Positions 19,635-28,115 of a stretch of 64,000 nucleotides of DNA are shown here, in pieces (positions within the stretch are counted from its first letter, which is position 1; every line of letters starts with the position of its first letter). A model generated the notes under the pieces. The model had not been told where the DNA came from. It made no database searches and worked only from the letters and a program-made list of their open reading frames with translations. The stretch covers positions 2,356,001 through 2,420,000 of the forward strand of contig NZ_CP028913.1 in NCBI RefSeq assembly GCF_003070885.1. Direction: 5' to 3'. Source of the stretch: Agromyces badenianii. Its GTDB lineage: Bacteria > Actinomycetota > Actinomycetes > Actinomycetales > Microbacteriaceae. The position numbers and the translations under genes are program-made.

Positions 19635-20572
19635 CAGGCCTGGCCGCGCTGTCTCTTGAACCAATCGACGGTTGTCGCGACCCCCGCCGCCAGCGGCACC
19701 GGTGCGATCTGCGGGAAGTACTCCCTGATTCGAAGCCCATCCGCCTGCGATGCGCGCACATCCCCGACACGGCTCTCGGTGTGCTCCACAGCCACCTTGA
19801 ATCCGAGTTCGGCTTCAAGGACTTCGATCAGTTCCAGCAAGGTCGTGTTCGTACCGAACGCGAGGTTGACTGGATCCGGGGCGACGATTCGATCCACTGA
19901 TGCTGTGAAAAGAGCCGCACAGACGCTTTCGACGTGCGTGAAGTCTCGCGACTGAAGCCCATCTCCATGCACGACGAGCGGCCTGCCATCAAGCGCTGCA
20001 TCGACGAATCGAGGGATCACCGCGGCATATGCATGATCAGCGGGCTGGAGCGGCCCGTAGACGTTGAAGAATCTGAAGGCAAGCGTCTCCAGGCCGTACG
20101 CGAACTGATATGCCAGCGTGTACCCTTCGGCGCCGAGCTTGGTCACAGCGTACGGACTCATCGGGCGGGTCCAGTCGAATTCGGACTTCGGGAGCTTCAG
20201 GTTCGCTCCATAGACCGAGCTCGACGATGCGAAAACCACGTACGCACCGACGGATCGTGCTGCTTCCAGGACTGTGAGGGTTCCAGTCAGATTCGCGACA
20301 TGACTTGCCATCGGGTCGTTGATCGAGCGCGGCACGCTCCCGAGCGCTCCAAGATGGACGATCGCGTCGACATCTTCAACCGCCGATCGCATTGCATCAG
20401 CGTCAGCGACCGAAGCGACGCGGATATCGACATCGAGACCATCGAGATTGGTCATGCGACCCGTGCTCAGATCGTCAATCACGCGGATATCGACTGATGG
20501 GTCGTGCAGGGCGAAATAACGGGCGAGGTTCGAACCGATGAACCCTGCACCGCCGGTAATCAGTACTCTCAA
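19634..20572 (-). CDS. NAD-dependent nucleotide-sugar epimerase/dehydratase (extended SDR)
   Basis: 312 residues. The NAD motif ITGGAGFIGSNLARYF, the VVFASSSSVYG serine region and the catalytic YAVTKLGAEGYTLAY (YxxxK) are all present, followed by FNVYGPLQPADHAYAAVIPRFV. This is the GalE/WbpP-type 4-epimerase arrangement; a C4 epimerase acting on UDP-Glc(NAc) or a uronic acid is the best guess. The start is TTG at 20572 with GGAGG nine bases upstream. It follows the acetyltransferase gene by 3 bp in the same operon. Confidence 0.88.
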   Translation of the reverse strand: MRVLITGGAGFIGSNLARYFALHDPSVDIRVIDDLSTGRMTNLDGLDVDIRVASVADADAMRSAVEDVDAIVHLGALGSVPRSINDPMASHVANLTGTLTVLEAARSVGAYVVFASSSSVYGANLKLPKSEFDWTRPMSPYAVTKLGAEGYTLAYQFAYGLETLAFRFFNVYGPLQPADHAYAAVIPRFVDAALDGRPLVVHGDGLQSRDFTHVESVCAALFTASVDRIVAPDPVNLAFGTNTTLLELIEVLEAELGFKVAVEHTESRVGDVRASQADGLRIREYFPQIAPVPLAAGVATTVDWFKRQRGQA

Positions 20573-20575
20573 GAC

Positions 20576-21295
20576 TTAGCGCCTCCGATCTGGGGTTTGC
20601 GATGTACTCTGCGGCTCCGGTACCGGAGCTGCAGCAGGCTGTTGTGGCCGTGCGGGGACCCCGATGACCGTCTGGCCGACCGCAACATCGCGGGTGACGC
20701 AAGCGACTGCACCGACGACGGCATCTGCGCCGATCGTCAGTCCCTGCAGAATCGCGGCAGTCGTTCCGACGAGTACTCGGTCGCCGATGACGACGTCCCC
20801 GGATATTGCGCATCCGGGGTTGAGCGAGACGTAATCGCCCAACATGGAATCGTGCCCGACTGAGACGTTCGGATTCACGTGAACGTGATCGCCTGACGAG
20901 ATATTCGTCGTCATGCTCACGCCTGCGCACACGACAGATCCCGCTCCGAGGGTGACACGGCTACCGAAGTTTGCCTTGGGGTGCACGATCGGGTCGATCG
21001 GGCTGAGCCTGTCGCCGATCTTCATCACGACCCGAGCTCGGATCTGTGGAGCGCCGATTCCAATCACATAGCGGGCCGCGCCGCCTCGCGCGAGATACTC
21101 ATCCAGAGAACCGAGGTACCGATAACCGCGATCAGCGAGCCGGCTCAGATTCAACTCGCTCGGCGAATCGTCGATCACTCCGTCCACGACGTACCGCGCG
21201 GCCGGGCTGCCTTCGTTCAGAGCCTCAAGAACATCGAGTACTTCCCGACCGAACCCGCCCGCGCCGACCACCACGACATGAAGCATCTCGGCCAC
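20576..21295 (-). CDS. PglD-like sugar N-acetyltransferase (left-handed beta-helix)
   Basis: 239 residues. The N-terminal UDP-sugar-binding Rossmann-like part begins HVVVVGAGGFGREVLDVLEAL. The C-terminal hexapeptide-repeat helix runs from about residue 105, with the expected catalytic His in SVGHDSMLGDYVSLNPGCAISG. In the PglD family this enzyme acetylates the 4-amino group of a UDP-4-amino-sugar. It lies beside the dehydratase and aminotransferase needed to make such a substrate. The C-terminal tail (about 30 residues, Pro/Gln-rich) is an extension. Some NeuD-like enzymes have the same fold. Confidence 0.85.
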   Translation of the reverse strand: MAEMLHVVVVGAGGFGREVLDVLEALNEGSPAARYVVDGVIDDSPSELNLSRLADRGYRYLGSLDEYLARGGAARYVIGIGAPQIRARVVMKIGDRLSPIDPIVHPKANFGSRVTLGAGSVVCAGVSMTTNISSGDHVHVNPNVSVGHDSMLGDYVSLNPGCAISGDVVIGDRVLVGTTAAILQGLTIGADAVVGAVACVTRDVAVGQTVIGVPARPQQPAAAPVPEPQSTSQTPDRRR

Positions 21296-21934
21296 CTATC
21301 CGCCGTGCCCGGATGGCGTCTGAGTCGACCCGCCGAATTCGGGCATCGTCACGTGCCCCTCTGCTGCGACACCGTCTCGTCGAAGCACCGAATGGATCGT
21401 CCGCCACAGAATGTGCGCATCGAGCATCAAACTCCGTCGATCGACATACTCGACATCGAGTTCGAATCTGTCATCCCACCCAACGGCGTTGCGACCGCTC
21501 ACCTGTGCGAGTCCCGTGATGCCCGGACGCACCTCGTGCCGACGTGCCTGCTCAGGCGAATAACGACCCAGGTACGACATGAGCAGAGGTCTCGGCCCGA
21601 CGAAGCTCATTTCTCCACGAAGGACGTTCCACAGTTCGGGAAGCTCGTCGAGGCTTGTCGAGCGCAACGTACGCCCGAAATCGGTCAGCCGATCCGCGTC
21701 GGAATGGATGCCGTTCCGATGGTCTGCATCGAGCATGCTTCGGAACTTGATGAGGCGAAAGGGTCTTCCATCACGACCGGGTCGCTCCTGAACGAACAAG
21801 ACAGGCCGACCCATCTTGCACGCCACCGCGATCGAGATGGCGAGCAGCAATGGCGAGAGCACCACGAGGCCGGCGCCGGCGCCGACGGCATCGATGACCC
21901 GCTTGATACGGTCGTACGGCCGGGTTGCGCTCAC
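21296..21934 (-). CDS. PglC-like undecaprenyl-phosphate sugar-1-phosphate transferase
   Basis: 212 residues, the short monotopic form of the family. It transfers a sugar-1-phosphate from UDP-sugar to the polyprenyl phosphate carrier, the first membrane step of glycan assembly. An N-terminal re-entrant hydrophobic helix (VIDAVGAGAGLVVLSPLLLAISIAVAC) precedes VQERPGRDGRPFRLIKFRSM and the catalytic Asp-Glu pair in TSLDELPELWNVLRGEMSFV, then GPRPLL. The GTG overlaps the aminotransferase stop by four bases. The size matches PglC rather than the large WcaJ type. Confidence 0.92.
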   Translation of the reverse strand: MSATRPYDRIKRVIDAVGAGAGLVVLSPLLLAISIAVACKMGRPVLFVQERPGRDGRPFRLIKFRSMLDADHRNGIHSDADRLTDFGRTLRSTSLDELPELWNVLRGEMSFVGPRPLLMSYLGRYSPEQARRHEVRPGITGLAQVSGRNAVGWDDRFELDVEYVDRRSLMLDAHILWRTIHSVLRRDGVAAEGHVTMPEFGGSTQTPSGHGG

Positions 21935-23067
21935 CGCCGAGCCTCCAGGAACTTCCCGATGCGCTCGTCGACTCGGCGCACCTGGTCGGGGGTGAGCGCC
22001 GAACCGCTCGGCAACGTCAGCCCAGTGCGGAAGAGCGCTTCGGATGACCCGTTCAATGCTGCACGGTGATCGGCGAACACCGGCTGCATGTGCATCGGTT
22101 TCCAGAGCGGCCGTGATTCGATGGCTTCCTCACCGAGCCAGTCGCCGAGATCCGACGGTTCCCAGCCTGCGACGGTGGGGTCGACCACGATCGCCGTCAA
22201 CCAGAAGTTGTCATGCTGATCATCAGCTGCACCGAAGATCTCGACTCCTGGCACGTCTGCGAAGAGCGCCTTGTAACGCTCGCGATGAAGGCGGCGCCTC
22301 GCGATCATCTCATCGAGACGCGACAGCTGCGCTCGGCCCAACGCCGCGAGCAGATTGCTCATGCGGTAGTTGAAGCCGATCTCGGTGTGCTCGTAGTGCA
22401 CCGCGGGTTGACGGGCCTGCGTCGAGAGGTATCGCACCTGCGACGCGAACGCCTCGTCGTCGGTGAGCAGCATGCCCCCGCCTGACGTCGTCATGATCTT
22501 GTTGCCGTTGAACGAGAGGATCGAGGCACGCCCGAACGACCCGGCCGCACGACCCCGGTGGTTCGCGCCAAGAGATTCGGCGGCATCGGCGAGCAGCGGC
22601 ACGCCATACTCCGTCGCGATCCGCTCGATCGAGGTGTAGTCGACGCACTTGCCGAGGAGGTCGACCGGCACGATCGCGGCCACGTGCTCTCCGGCCGCAC
22701 TCAACTCGGCCAGCGCCTGGGCGAGCAGCGCGGGATCCATTTCGCCGGTCACGGGATCGCAGTCGACGAAGTACGGCTCCGCACCGGTGTACATGATCGC
22801 ATTCGCCGTAGCGACGAAGGTCATCGTCGATGTGAGCACGATGTCGCCCGAACCGACTCCCAGTGTGACGAGCCCCAGGTGCAGAGCTGCCGTGCCTGAC
22901 GACAACGCCACAGCGTGTCCGACTCCGGCGCGAGACGCGACCTCTGCTTCGAACGCATCGACGTGCGGGCCGAGCGGTGCGACCCAACCCGAACGCAGCG
23001 CGTCGACGACGAATTGCTCCTCGAGCACGCCGACATCGGGCGAAGACATGTAGATGCGCTCAGTCAC
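21931..23067 (-). CDS. DegT/DnrJ/EryC1 aminotransferase, PglE-like
   Basis: About 378 residues from a GTG at 23067, giving VTERIYMSSPDVGVLEEQF; this matches where family members start and has AGAGGA eight bases upstream. The PLP lysine is in ILSFNGNKIMTTSGGGMLLT, and the helix start SSGTAALHLGLVTLGVGSGD is typical. The family transfers an amino group to the C4 ketone of a UDP-4-keto-6-deoxy sugar. The overlap with the dehydratase stop is eight bases. With the neighbours it fits synthesis of UDP-N-acetylbacillosamine. Confidence 0.92.
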   Translation of the reverse strand: MTERIYMSSPDVGVLEEQFVVDALRSGWVAPLGPHVDAFEAEVASRAGVGHAVALSSGTAALHLGLVTLGVGSGDIVLTSTMTFVATANAIMYTGAEPYFVDCDPVTGEMDPALLAQALAELSAAGEHVAAIVPVDLLGKCVDYTSIERIATEYGVPLLADAAESLGANHRGRAAGSFGRASILSFNGNKIMTTSGGGMLLTDDEAFASQVRYLSTQARQPAVHYEHTEIGFNYRMSNLLAALGRAQLSRLDEMIARRRLHRERYKALFADVPGVEIFGAADDQHDNFWLTAIVVDPTVAGWEPSDLGDWLGEEAIESRPLWKPMHMQPVFADHRAALNGSSEALFRTGLTLPSGSALTPDQVRRVDERIGKFLEARR

Positions 23068-24934
23068 GCTGCGAATCCTCTGCGTTGCGGACGAGGGCCC
23101 CATCGCCGAGGCCGAGCACCGCCGCTTCGTTGGTCCGACGCGCGCTCCGTATCCTCGCCTCCCAGCCGGCTTTGTCCAATCGCTCCGGAGAGATGCTGTT
23201 GACGCGCGCATGCGAGATCTTCGGGTGAAGCGGCCGGTCGGTCGATTCCGATGCGCCGACGAGTTCCTCGTGCAGCTTCTCGCCCTCACGCAGACCCGTG
23301 AAGACGATCTCGATGTCTTTGCCCGACATTTCGATCATCCGCTCCGCGACATCCAGGATGCGAACGGGCTCGCCCATGTCGAGAATCAACACCTCTGCAG
23401 GCTTACCGATCCCGCCGGCCTGAACGACGAGTTGGCAGGCTTCCGGAATCGTCATGAAGAACCGCGTGACTTCTGGGTGAGTGACCGTGATCGGCCCACC
23501 GGCTTTGATGAGCGCCGAGAACGTCGGCAGCATCGATCCCCGGCTTCCGATCACATTGCCGAAGCGCACCGACAGGTAACGCAACCCGGTTTCAGTCGCC
23601 ATCCACGCGGTCAACTTCTCGGCAACCCGCTTCGAGTGCCCGAGCACGCTGGTCGGATTCGCGGCTTTGTCGGTGGAGATGTTGACGAAGGTGTCGACAC
23701 CGACCTCGCGTGCCGCATTCAGCACGTTGAGCGTGCCCATCACGTTCGTCTTCCACGCTTCGTCGGGGTACTGCTCGAGCATCGGGAGGTGTTTCAGCGC
23801 CGCGGCGTGGAAGACCACCTCGGGGCGCCGCTCCTCGAACACCGCCTGCAGTGCTGGCACGTCGCGGATATCTGCGAGAACGACGTCACGCGTATCAAGC
23901 AGTCCATGACCAGCAGTGCCGAGCTGCGCCATCTGCAAGCCGGTCTCATCACGGTCGAGCATGATGAGCTCAGCCGGACCGTACTGGACGATCTGACGGC
24001 AGAGTTCGGACCCGATGGATCCGCCCGCACCCGTCACGAGCACGCGCTTGCCGGCGAGATATCCGGCGATCGAACCGACGTCGGTATCCACGGGATGCCG
24101 GCCGATGAGATCTTCGATCGAGATGTCTCGAAGGTCGGACGGCTGCTTCTCACCGGAGAGGATCTCGTCGAGTCGCGGCAGCACCTTGACGTGGAGTCCC
24201 AATCGTTCGCCCTCGTCATTCACCCGACGGAGGAAGCTCGCGTCTGCGCTGGCGATCGCGACGACGATCGCAGACGCGTCGGTCTCCGACGCGATACGTT
24301 CGAGGTCGCTGAGCGTGCCGCGCACGGCGACACCGCTGTGCCGCACATTCCGATATGCAGGTTGGTCGTCGATCAATGCCACCGGCAGATACGGCGAGTC
24401 CGGGTCCGTCATCATGCGGCGGATGAGCGTCGCACCCAGATACCCGGCCCCGTACACCAGAACACGCTGGGCATCGAGTCCAGGCCGTACTCTGCGCTCG
24501 ACATACAGCCGCTTCATGTAGCGCGCCGCGCACATGAACAGCAAGCCGATCGGCAGGGCGATGAGGATGGTGCTGCGGGGGATGCTGAGACTCGTGCCGA
24601 AGAGGACAGTCGGCACGCAGAGAACGACGGCGACGACGACGACCGCAGCAGAGAGCGCTCTGACTTCTTCGAAGGTGCCGTAGGTGAATCGACCCCGATA
24701 CAGGTGGAAGGTCCATCCGATCGCCAGCTGGAGCACGACCGCGGAGGCGATCAGCAACAACATCGGCACGACAGCGACCTGGGAGAGATCGAACTCGTAC
24801 CTGAACACCTCGGCGAGAACGATTGCAAGCGCCCACGCTCCCGCGTCGAGCCCGAACTGTGTGCTGAGACGCACCGGCCGGGCCGCACGGAACCCGCGTT
24901 CCAGGATCCGCTCGGGACTGTCAGTCTTTGCCAT
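23060..24934 (-). CDS. PglF/CapD-like nucleotide-sugar 4,6-dehydratase, membrane-bound
   Basis: 624 residues. Four membrane helices lie in residues 30-140, then a first Rossmann domain (VLVYGAGYLGATLIRRM, residues 157-173), then the catalytic SDR domain with VLVTGAGGSIGSELCRQIV (about 298-316) and the active-site region NISTDKAANPTSVLGHSKR. As in this subfamily, the usual Tyr of YxxxK is replaced (here by Leu-Gly-His-Ser-Lys). The family converts UDP-GlcNAc to the 4-keto-6-deoxy sugar. The ATG is 162 bp after the preceding gene, so a second promoter is possible. Confidence 0.93.
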   Translation of the reverse strand: MAKTDSPERILERGFRAARPVRLSTQFGLDAGAWALAIVLAEVFRYEFDLSQVAVVPMLLLIASAVVLQLAIGWTFHLYRGRFTYGTFEEVRALSAAVVVVAVVLCVPTVLFGTSLSIPRSTILIALPIGLLFMCAARYMKRLYVERRVRPGLDAQRVLVYGAGYLGATLIRRMMTDPDSPYLPVALIDDQPAYRNVRHSGVAVRGTLSDLERIASETDASAIVVAIASADASFLRRVNDEGERLGLHVKVLPRLDEILSGEKQPSDLRDISIEDLIGRHPVDTDVGSIAGYLAGKRVLVTGAGGSIGSELCRQIVQYGPAELIMLDRDETGLQMAQLGTAGHGLLDTRDVVLADIRDVPALQAVFEERRPEVVFHAAALKHLPMLEQYPDEAWKTNVMGTLNVLNAAREVGVDTFVNISTDKAANPTSVLGHSKRVAEKLTAWMATETGLRYLSVRFGNVIGSRGSMLPTFSALIKAGGPITVTHPEVTRFFMTIPEACQLVVQAGGIGKPAEVLILDMGEPVRILDVAERMIEMSGKDIEIVFTGLREGEKLHEELVGASESTDRPLHPKISHARVNSISPERLDKAGWEARIRSARRTNEAAVLGLGDGALVRNAEDSQRD

Positions 24935-25096
24935 GGGGCATCTCCATCATTCGAAAGGTTGGGGATGTTGAAGATCCACGTCCGAATCGATTCGCTTCCG
25001 TCGCTCGGCCAGATGAAGGCATCCGCGCAGAGCTGCGTCGATTCGGCTGCCGCGAGTGCGGCGATTCATCGGCTCGAGAATGCTCGCGTGCTGGCG

Positions 25097-26053
25097 TCAC
25101 AGCCACGACACTCCCCCGTCTTCAGATCGGCCGAGGGCATCGCCCGCCCACAGCCATGTTGCGCCGCCGACAACCGAGTCCACGGCGACCTCGCCTGCAC
25201 CGACCGTCGCTGCGAGGCACGCGCCCGCGGCACCGGGCACGAGTCCGGCGTCGCCGGCGGTGAGCTCGACGAGCTGGGCGCCGACGCATCCGTTCTGATC
25301 GACCACCGCGACCCGGTACGCGGTGCCGTTGGTACCGATCGCCGCAGCGCCGACCACCGGGGCCGCTGAACGCCAGCTCGCCCCCGCGTCGCTCGTCGCG
25401 TGCACGGAGCCGTCTTCGCACAGCACGGCCGCTGCGTTCGCATCGATCACCGCGAGCTGTACCACGACGCCGCACGGTGCGGACAGGTCGCCGGCGGGTG
25501 CGTGAACGCCTGCCCGGTTCGACGGATCGACGAACCACGATGCGTCGAGCTCTTCGGGCACCGGCTGCCAGGCATCGCCCGAGGTGAACGAGCGTTCGTA
25601 GGCCGGCGCGCAGCCCTCGACGCCGAGGCCGATCAGGTCGACGAACGCGTCGTCGCCGGCGGCCACGCGCTGTACCTCGGAGACCGGGGCCGGTTCTGCC
25701 GTCTCCCACGTCGCTCCGCCGTCGGAGGTGACCTCGATCGTCGTGGGCTCAGGGCAGGCGGTCGCGCCCGCGCGCACCGCCGAGCTCGCGTCGATCGCGG
25801 CGATCAGACGGCCGGGCACCGCGAGCGGCCTCGCCACCGGCGCCGGCGTGGCGGATGGCGGCTCGCTTCTGGTCGCTTCAGGTGTCGCTGAGGGCGAGCT
25901 GCCCGGCGTCGTGCCGGCGCCGGGCACCGAACGATTCTGGGTGAGCGCGACGAACGTGAGGGCGAGCACGACGACGGCGAGTGCGATGAGACCAGCGCCC
26001 GCCCACAGTCTGTTGTTGCGGCGAGACCTCCCTGCTCGTCGCGGCGCTGTCAT
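25097..26053 (-). CDS. Unrecognised membrane-anchored extracytoplasmic protein with Asp-box (BNR-like) repeats
   Basis: 318 residues. A basic N-terminus and one helix at about 17-39 anchor it in the membrane; residues 41-80 are a Ser/Thr/Pro linker. Three Asp boxes (S/T-x-D-x-G-x-S/T-W) stand at 109-116 (TSDGGATW), 220-227 (TSDAGASW) and 310-317 (SEDGGVSW), with a degenerate one near 157-162. Such boxes mark beta-propeller blades of sialidase-like and photosystem-assembly-like folds, but no catalytic set is visible. Six cysteines (100, 148, 194, 212, 256, 279) could form disulfides. Its ATG overlaps the phosphatase TGA by four bases, placing it inside the glycan operon. Function unknown. Confidence 0.85.
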   Translation of the reverse strand: MTAPRRAGRSRRNNRLWAGAGLIALAVVVLALTFVALTQNRSVPGAGTTPGSSPSATPEATRSEPPSATPAPVARPLAVPGRLIAAIDASSAVRAGATACPEPTTIEVTSDGGATWETAEPAPVSEVQRVAAGDDAFVDLIGLGVEGCAPAYERSFTSGDAWQPVPEELDASWFVDPSNRAGVHAPAGDLSAPCGVVVQLAVIDANAAAVLCEDGSVHATSDAGASWRSAAPVVGAAAIGTNGTAYRVAVVDQNGCVGAQLVELTAGDAGLVPGAAGACLAATVGAGEVAVDSVVGGATWLWAGDALGRSEDGGVSWL

Positions 26054-26691
26054 CGGTGCGCCTGCGTGAGCTGTGCGGCGCGCGCGAGCAGCGACACCGT
26101 GGCTTGCAGGGCGGGCACCAGCTGCGCGGTCGACTCCTCGTAGACGGCGACGGGTTGACCATACGGGTCGATGACATCCGCATCGTCAGGCGATTCGAGC
26201 GGCTCGACCACGCCGCGCAGCGACGCTGCGGCCTGCACCGCGATCTTCAGGTTCGAGGCGATGCGGGCGGCGGAGCTGAGACCGGCTTCGACGGGCCCAG
26301 CGAACGGCGAGACCGAGGCATCGAGGTCGGCATCGGTGACGGATGCCGCAAGGCGACCGAACTCGCGCAACGTGAACGTGTGACGGGTCGCCGCCGGCAC
26401 GAGCTCGACGACGGCTCGACGGTGCTCGCGGGCGAGGCCGAGCACGAGATCGGACTCTGCGATGAATTGCTCGGTGAGGAGGCGGGCCACGTGCGCCGAG
26501 GCATCCGTCGCCCCCAGGCGCGTCGAGATCGTCTGGGCCTCCGGCGTCATGCCGTGGCCGACGAGCGCGACGGTGCCCGCACTGGCGACCGTGACGCCCT
26601 CGATGCCGGCGAGCTCACGGCGCAGCAGTTGCTCGGCCAGCGGCGAGCGGCAGATGTTGCCCGTGCAGACCGTCAGGATGCGGAAGCTCAT
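26050..26691 (-). CDS. Low-molecular-weight protein tyrosine phosphatase (Wzb-like)
   Basis: 213 residues. The phosphatase loop VCTGNICRSPLAEQLLR (CX5R, Cys9 and Arg15) is at the N-terminus and the general-acid segment DVIDPYGQP is near the C-terminus. It is longer than the usual 150-160 residues. Expected partner is the tyrosine kinase encoded just upstream, whose C-terminal tyrosines it would dephosphorylate to control glycan chain length. Its ATG overlaps the kinase stop by four bases and its own stop overlaps the next gene, so three genes are coupled. Confidence 0.93.
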   Translation of the reverse strand: MSFRILTVCTGNICRSPLAEQLLRRELAGIEGVTVASAGTVALVGHGMTPEAQTISTRLGATDASAHVARLLTEQFIAESDLVLGLAREHRRAVVELVPAATRHTFTLREFGRLAASVTDADLDASVSPFAGPVEAGLSSAARIASNLKIAVQAAASLRGVVEPLESPDDADVIDPYGQPVAVYEESTAQLVPALQATVSLLARAAQLTQAHR

Positions 26692-28115
26692 GAGCGAGCG
26701 CCCCGCGGTCGCTCACGGGTCGCGTCGACGTCGAAGGTGCCCTCGAGATCGTGCGACATGCCGTAGGTGTAGGTGCCGTACCCGTAGCTGCCAGGCCCCT
26801 TCGTCGGCAGCATCGTGACGATGATGCCGAGCAGACGGCTGCCGATCGCGTCGAGCGCGCGCACAGCACCCGCGAGCTCTTGCTTCTTCGTCGAGCCCGA
26901 GGCGGCCACGAGAATCGCACCGCTGGTGAGCTTCGAGACGACCGCGGCATCGGTCACGAGGAGCAGCGGCGGGGAGTCGATGAGCACGTAGTCGAACTGC
27001 GAGGTGAGCGTTTCGAGCACTCGGGCCATCGCGGCCGAGCCGAGCAGCTCGCTGGGGTTCGGCGGGATGCGCCCGGCTGGCAGCACGTAGAGGTGGTTGC
27101 GGCTCCATTTCTGCAGCACGTCGACGAGCTCGGCACGGCCGATGAGCACATCGGTGAGCCCCACGCCGCCCTCGATGCCCATGTAGTCGGCGATCTTCGG
27201 CAGGCGCAGGTCGCCGTCGATGAGGGCGACCTTGGCGCCGGTCTCGGCGAGCGAGATGGCGAGGTTCGCGGTGGTGGTCGACTTGCCCTCACCCGGGCCG
27301 GCACTCGCGATCACGAAACTGCGCGGCCCGCCGTCGAGGTTCACGAACTGCAGGTTCGTGCGCAGGCTGCGGAACGACTCCGTGCGCGGATTGCGCGGGT
27401 CGGCGTGCACGATCAGGGGGCGCTTCTTCGCATCCGGGTCGAGTGCGATGCCGCCGAGCATCGGCTTGTCGGTGATCTGCCCGATGTCGTGCAGGGAGTG
27501 GATGCGGGTGTCGAGCACCGAGCGAAGCACGGCGATGCCGATGCCGACCGCGAGGCCGATCAGCGCACCGAGCACGAGATTGAGCGGCACGTTCGGGCTC
27601 GACGGAGCGCTGGGAACTGTGGCCGGCTGAATCGTCTCGATCTTGACGAGGCTCGCACCACCGCCCTCGGGCTTCTCGAGGTCGTTGACCACGATGTCGG
27701 CGAAGTTGCGCCCGGTGGAGTTCGCGATCTCGGCTGCGAGCCCCGGGTCGTGGTCGGTCACCGTGATGTCGATCAGCACGGAGTTGACCGGCGAGCTCGC
27801 GACGATCTGCCCGCTGAGCGCCGCGGTCGACGTGTCGAGTTCCAGGTCTTCGATGACCCGGTCGAGCACGATCGCGCTGTCGACCACGTCGACGTAGCTC
27901 GTCACCGCTTGACGGGCGAAGGTCGTTCCCTGCACGAGGTCACCGGTCACCGCGGTGTCGCCGGCCCGCACGGAGACGTACAGCTCGGTGGTGGCCACGT
28001 ACTTCGGTGCGACGAGGATCGAGTAGACCGCTGCGAGGCCGATACCGGTCAGCAGACAGGCCAAGATCAGGAGCCAACTCTTATGAAGGATCCTCACATA
28101 GTCGCGCAGCTCCAC
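26688..28115 (-). CDS. Chain-length determinant/bacterial tyrosine kinase (Wzz-Wzc type)
   Basis: 475 residues. Two membrane helices (about 14-34 and 178-198) bracket an extracytoplasmic Wzz domain. The cytoplasmic BY-kinase domain has Walker A GPGEGKST (273-280), Walker A' ALIDGDLR (297-304) and Walker B YVLIDSPP (376-383). The C-terminal tyrosine cluster YGYGTYTYGM (444-453) is the likely autophosphorylation site. Modulator and kinase are fused, as in proteobacterial Wzc. GTG start with GAGAGGA seven bases upstream; it is the first gene of the long minus-strand run. Confidence 0.95.
   Translation of the reverse strand: MELRDYVRILHKSWLLILACLLTGIGLAAVYSILVAPKYVATTELYVSVRAGDTAVTGDLVQGTTFARQAVTSYVDVVDSAIVLDRVIEDLELDTSTAALSGQIVASSPVNSVLIDITVTDHDPGLAAEIANSTGRNFADIVVNDLEKPEGGGASLVKIETIQPATVPSAPSSPNVPLNLVLGALIGLAVGIGIAVLRSVLDTRIHSLHDIGQITDKPMLGGIALDPDAKKRPLIVHADPRNPRTESFRSLRTNLQFVNLDGGPRSFVIASAGPGEGKSTTTANLAISLAETGAKVALIDGDLRLPKIADYMGIEGGVGLTDVLIGRAELVDVLQKWSRNHLYVLPAGRIPPNPSELLGSAAMARVLETLTSQFDYVLIDSPPLLLVTDAAVVSKLTSGAILVAASGSTKKQELAGAVRALDAIGSRLLGIIVTMLPTKGPGSYGYGTYTYGMSHDLEGTFDVDATRERPRGARS

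Noticed and set aside
24935..25096. Hidden small gene in the gap between the Asp-box gene and the PglF-like gene
   Set aside because: No frame with start, ribosome site and coding-like codons; more likely a leader or secondary promoter.
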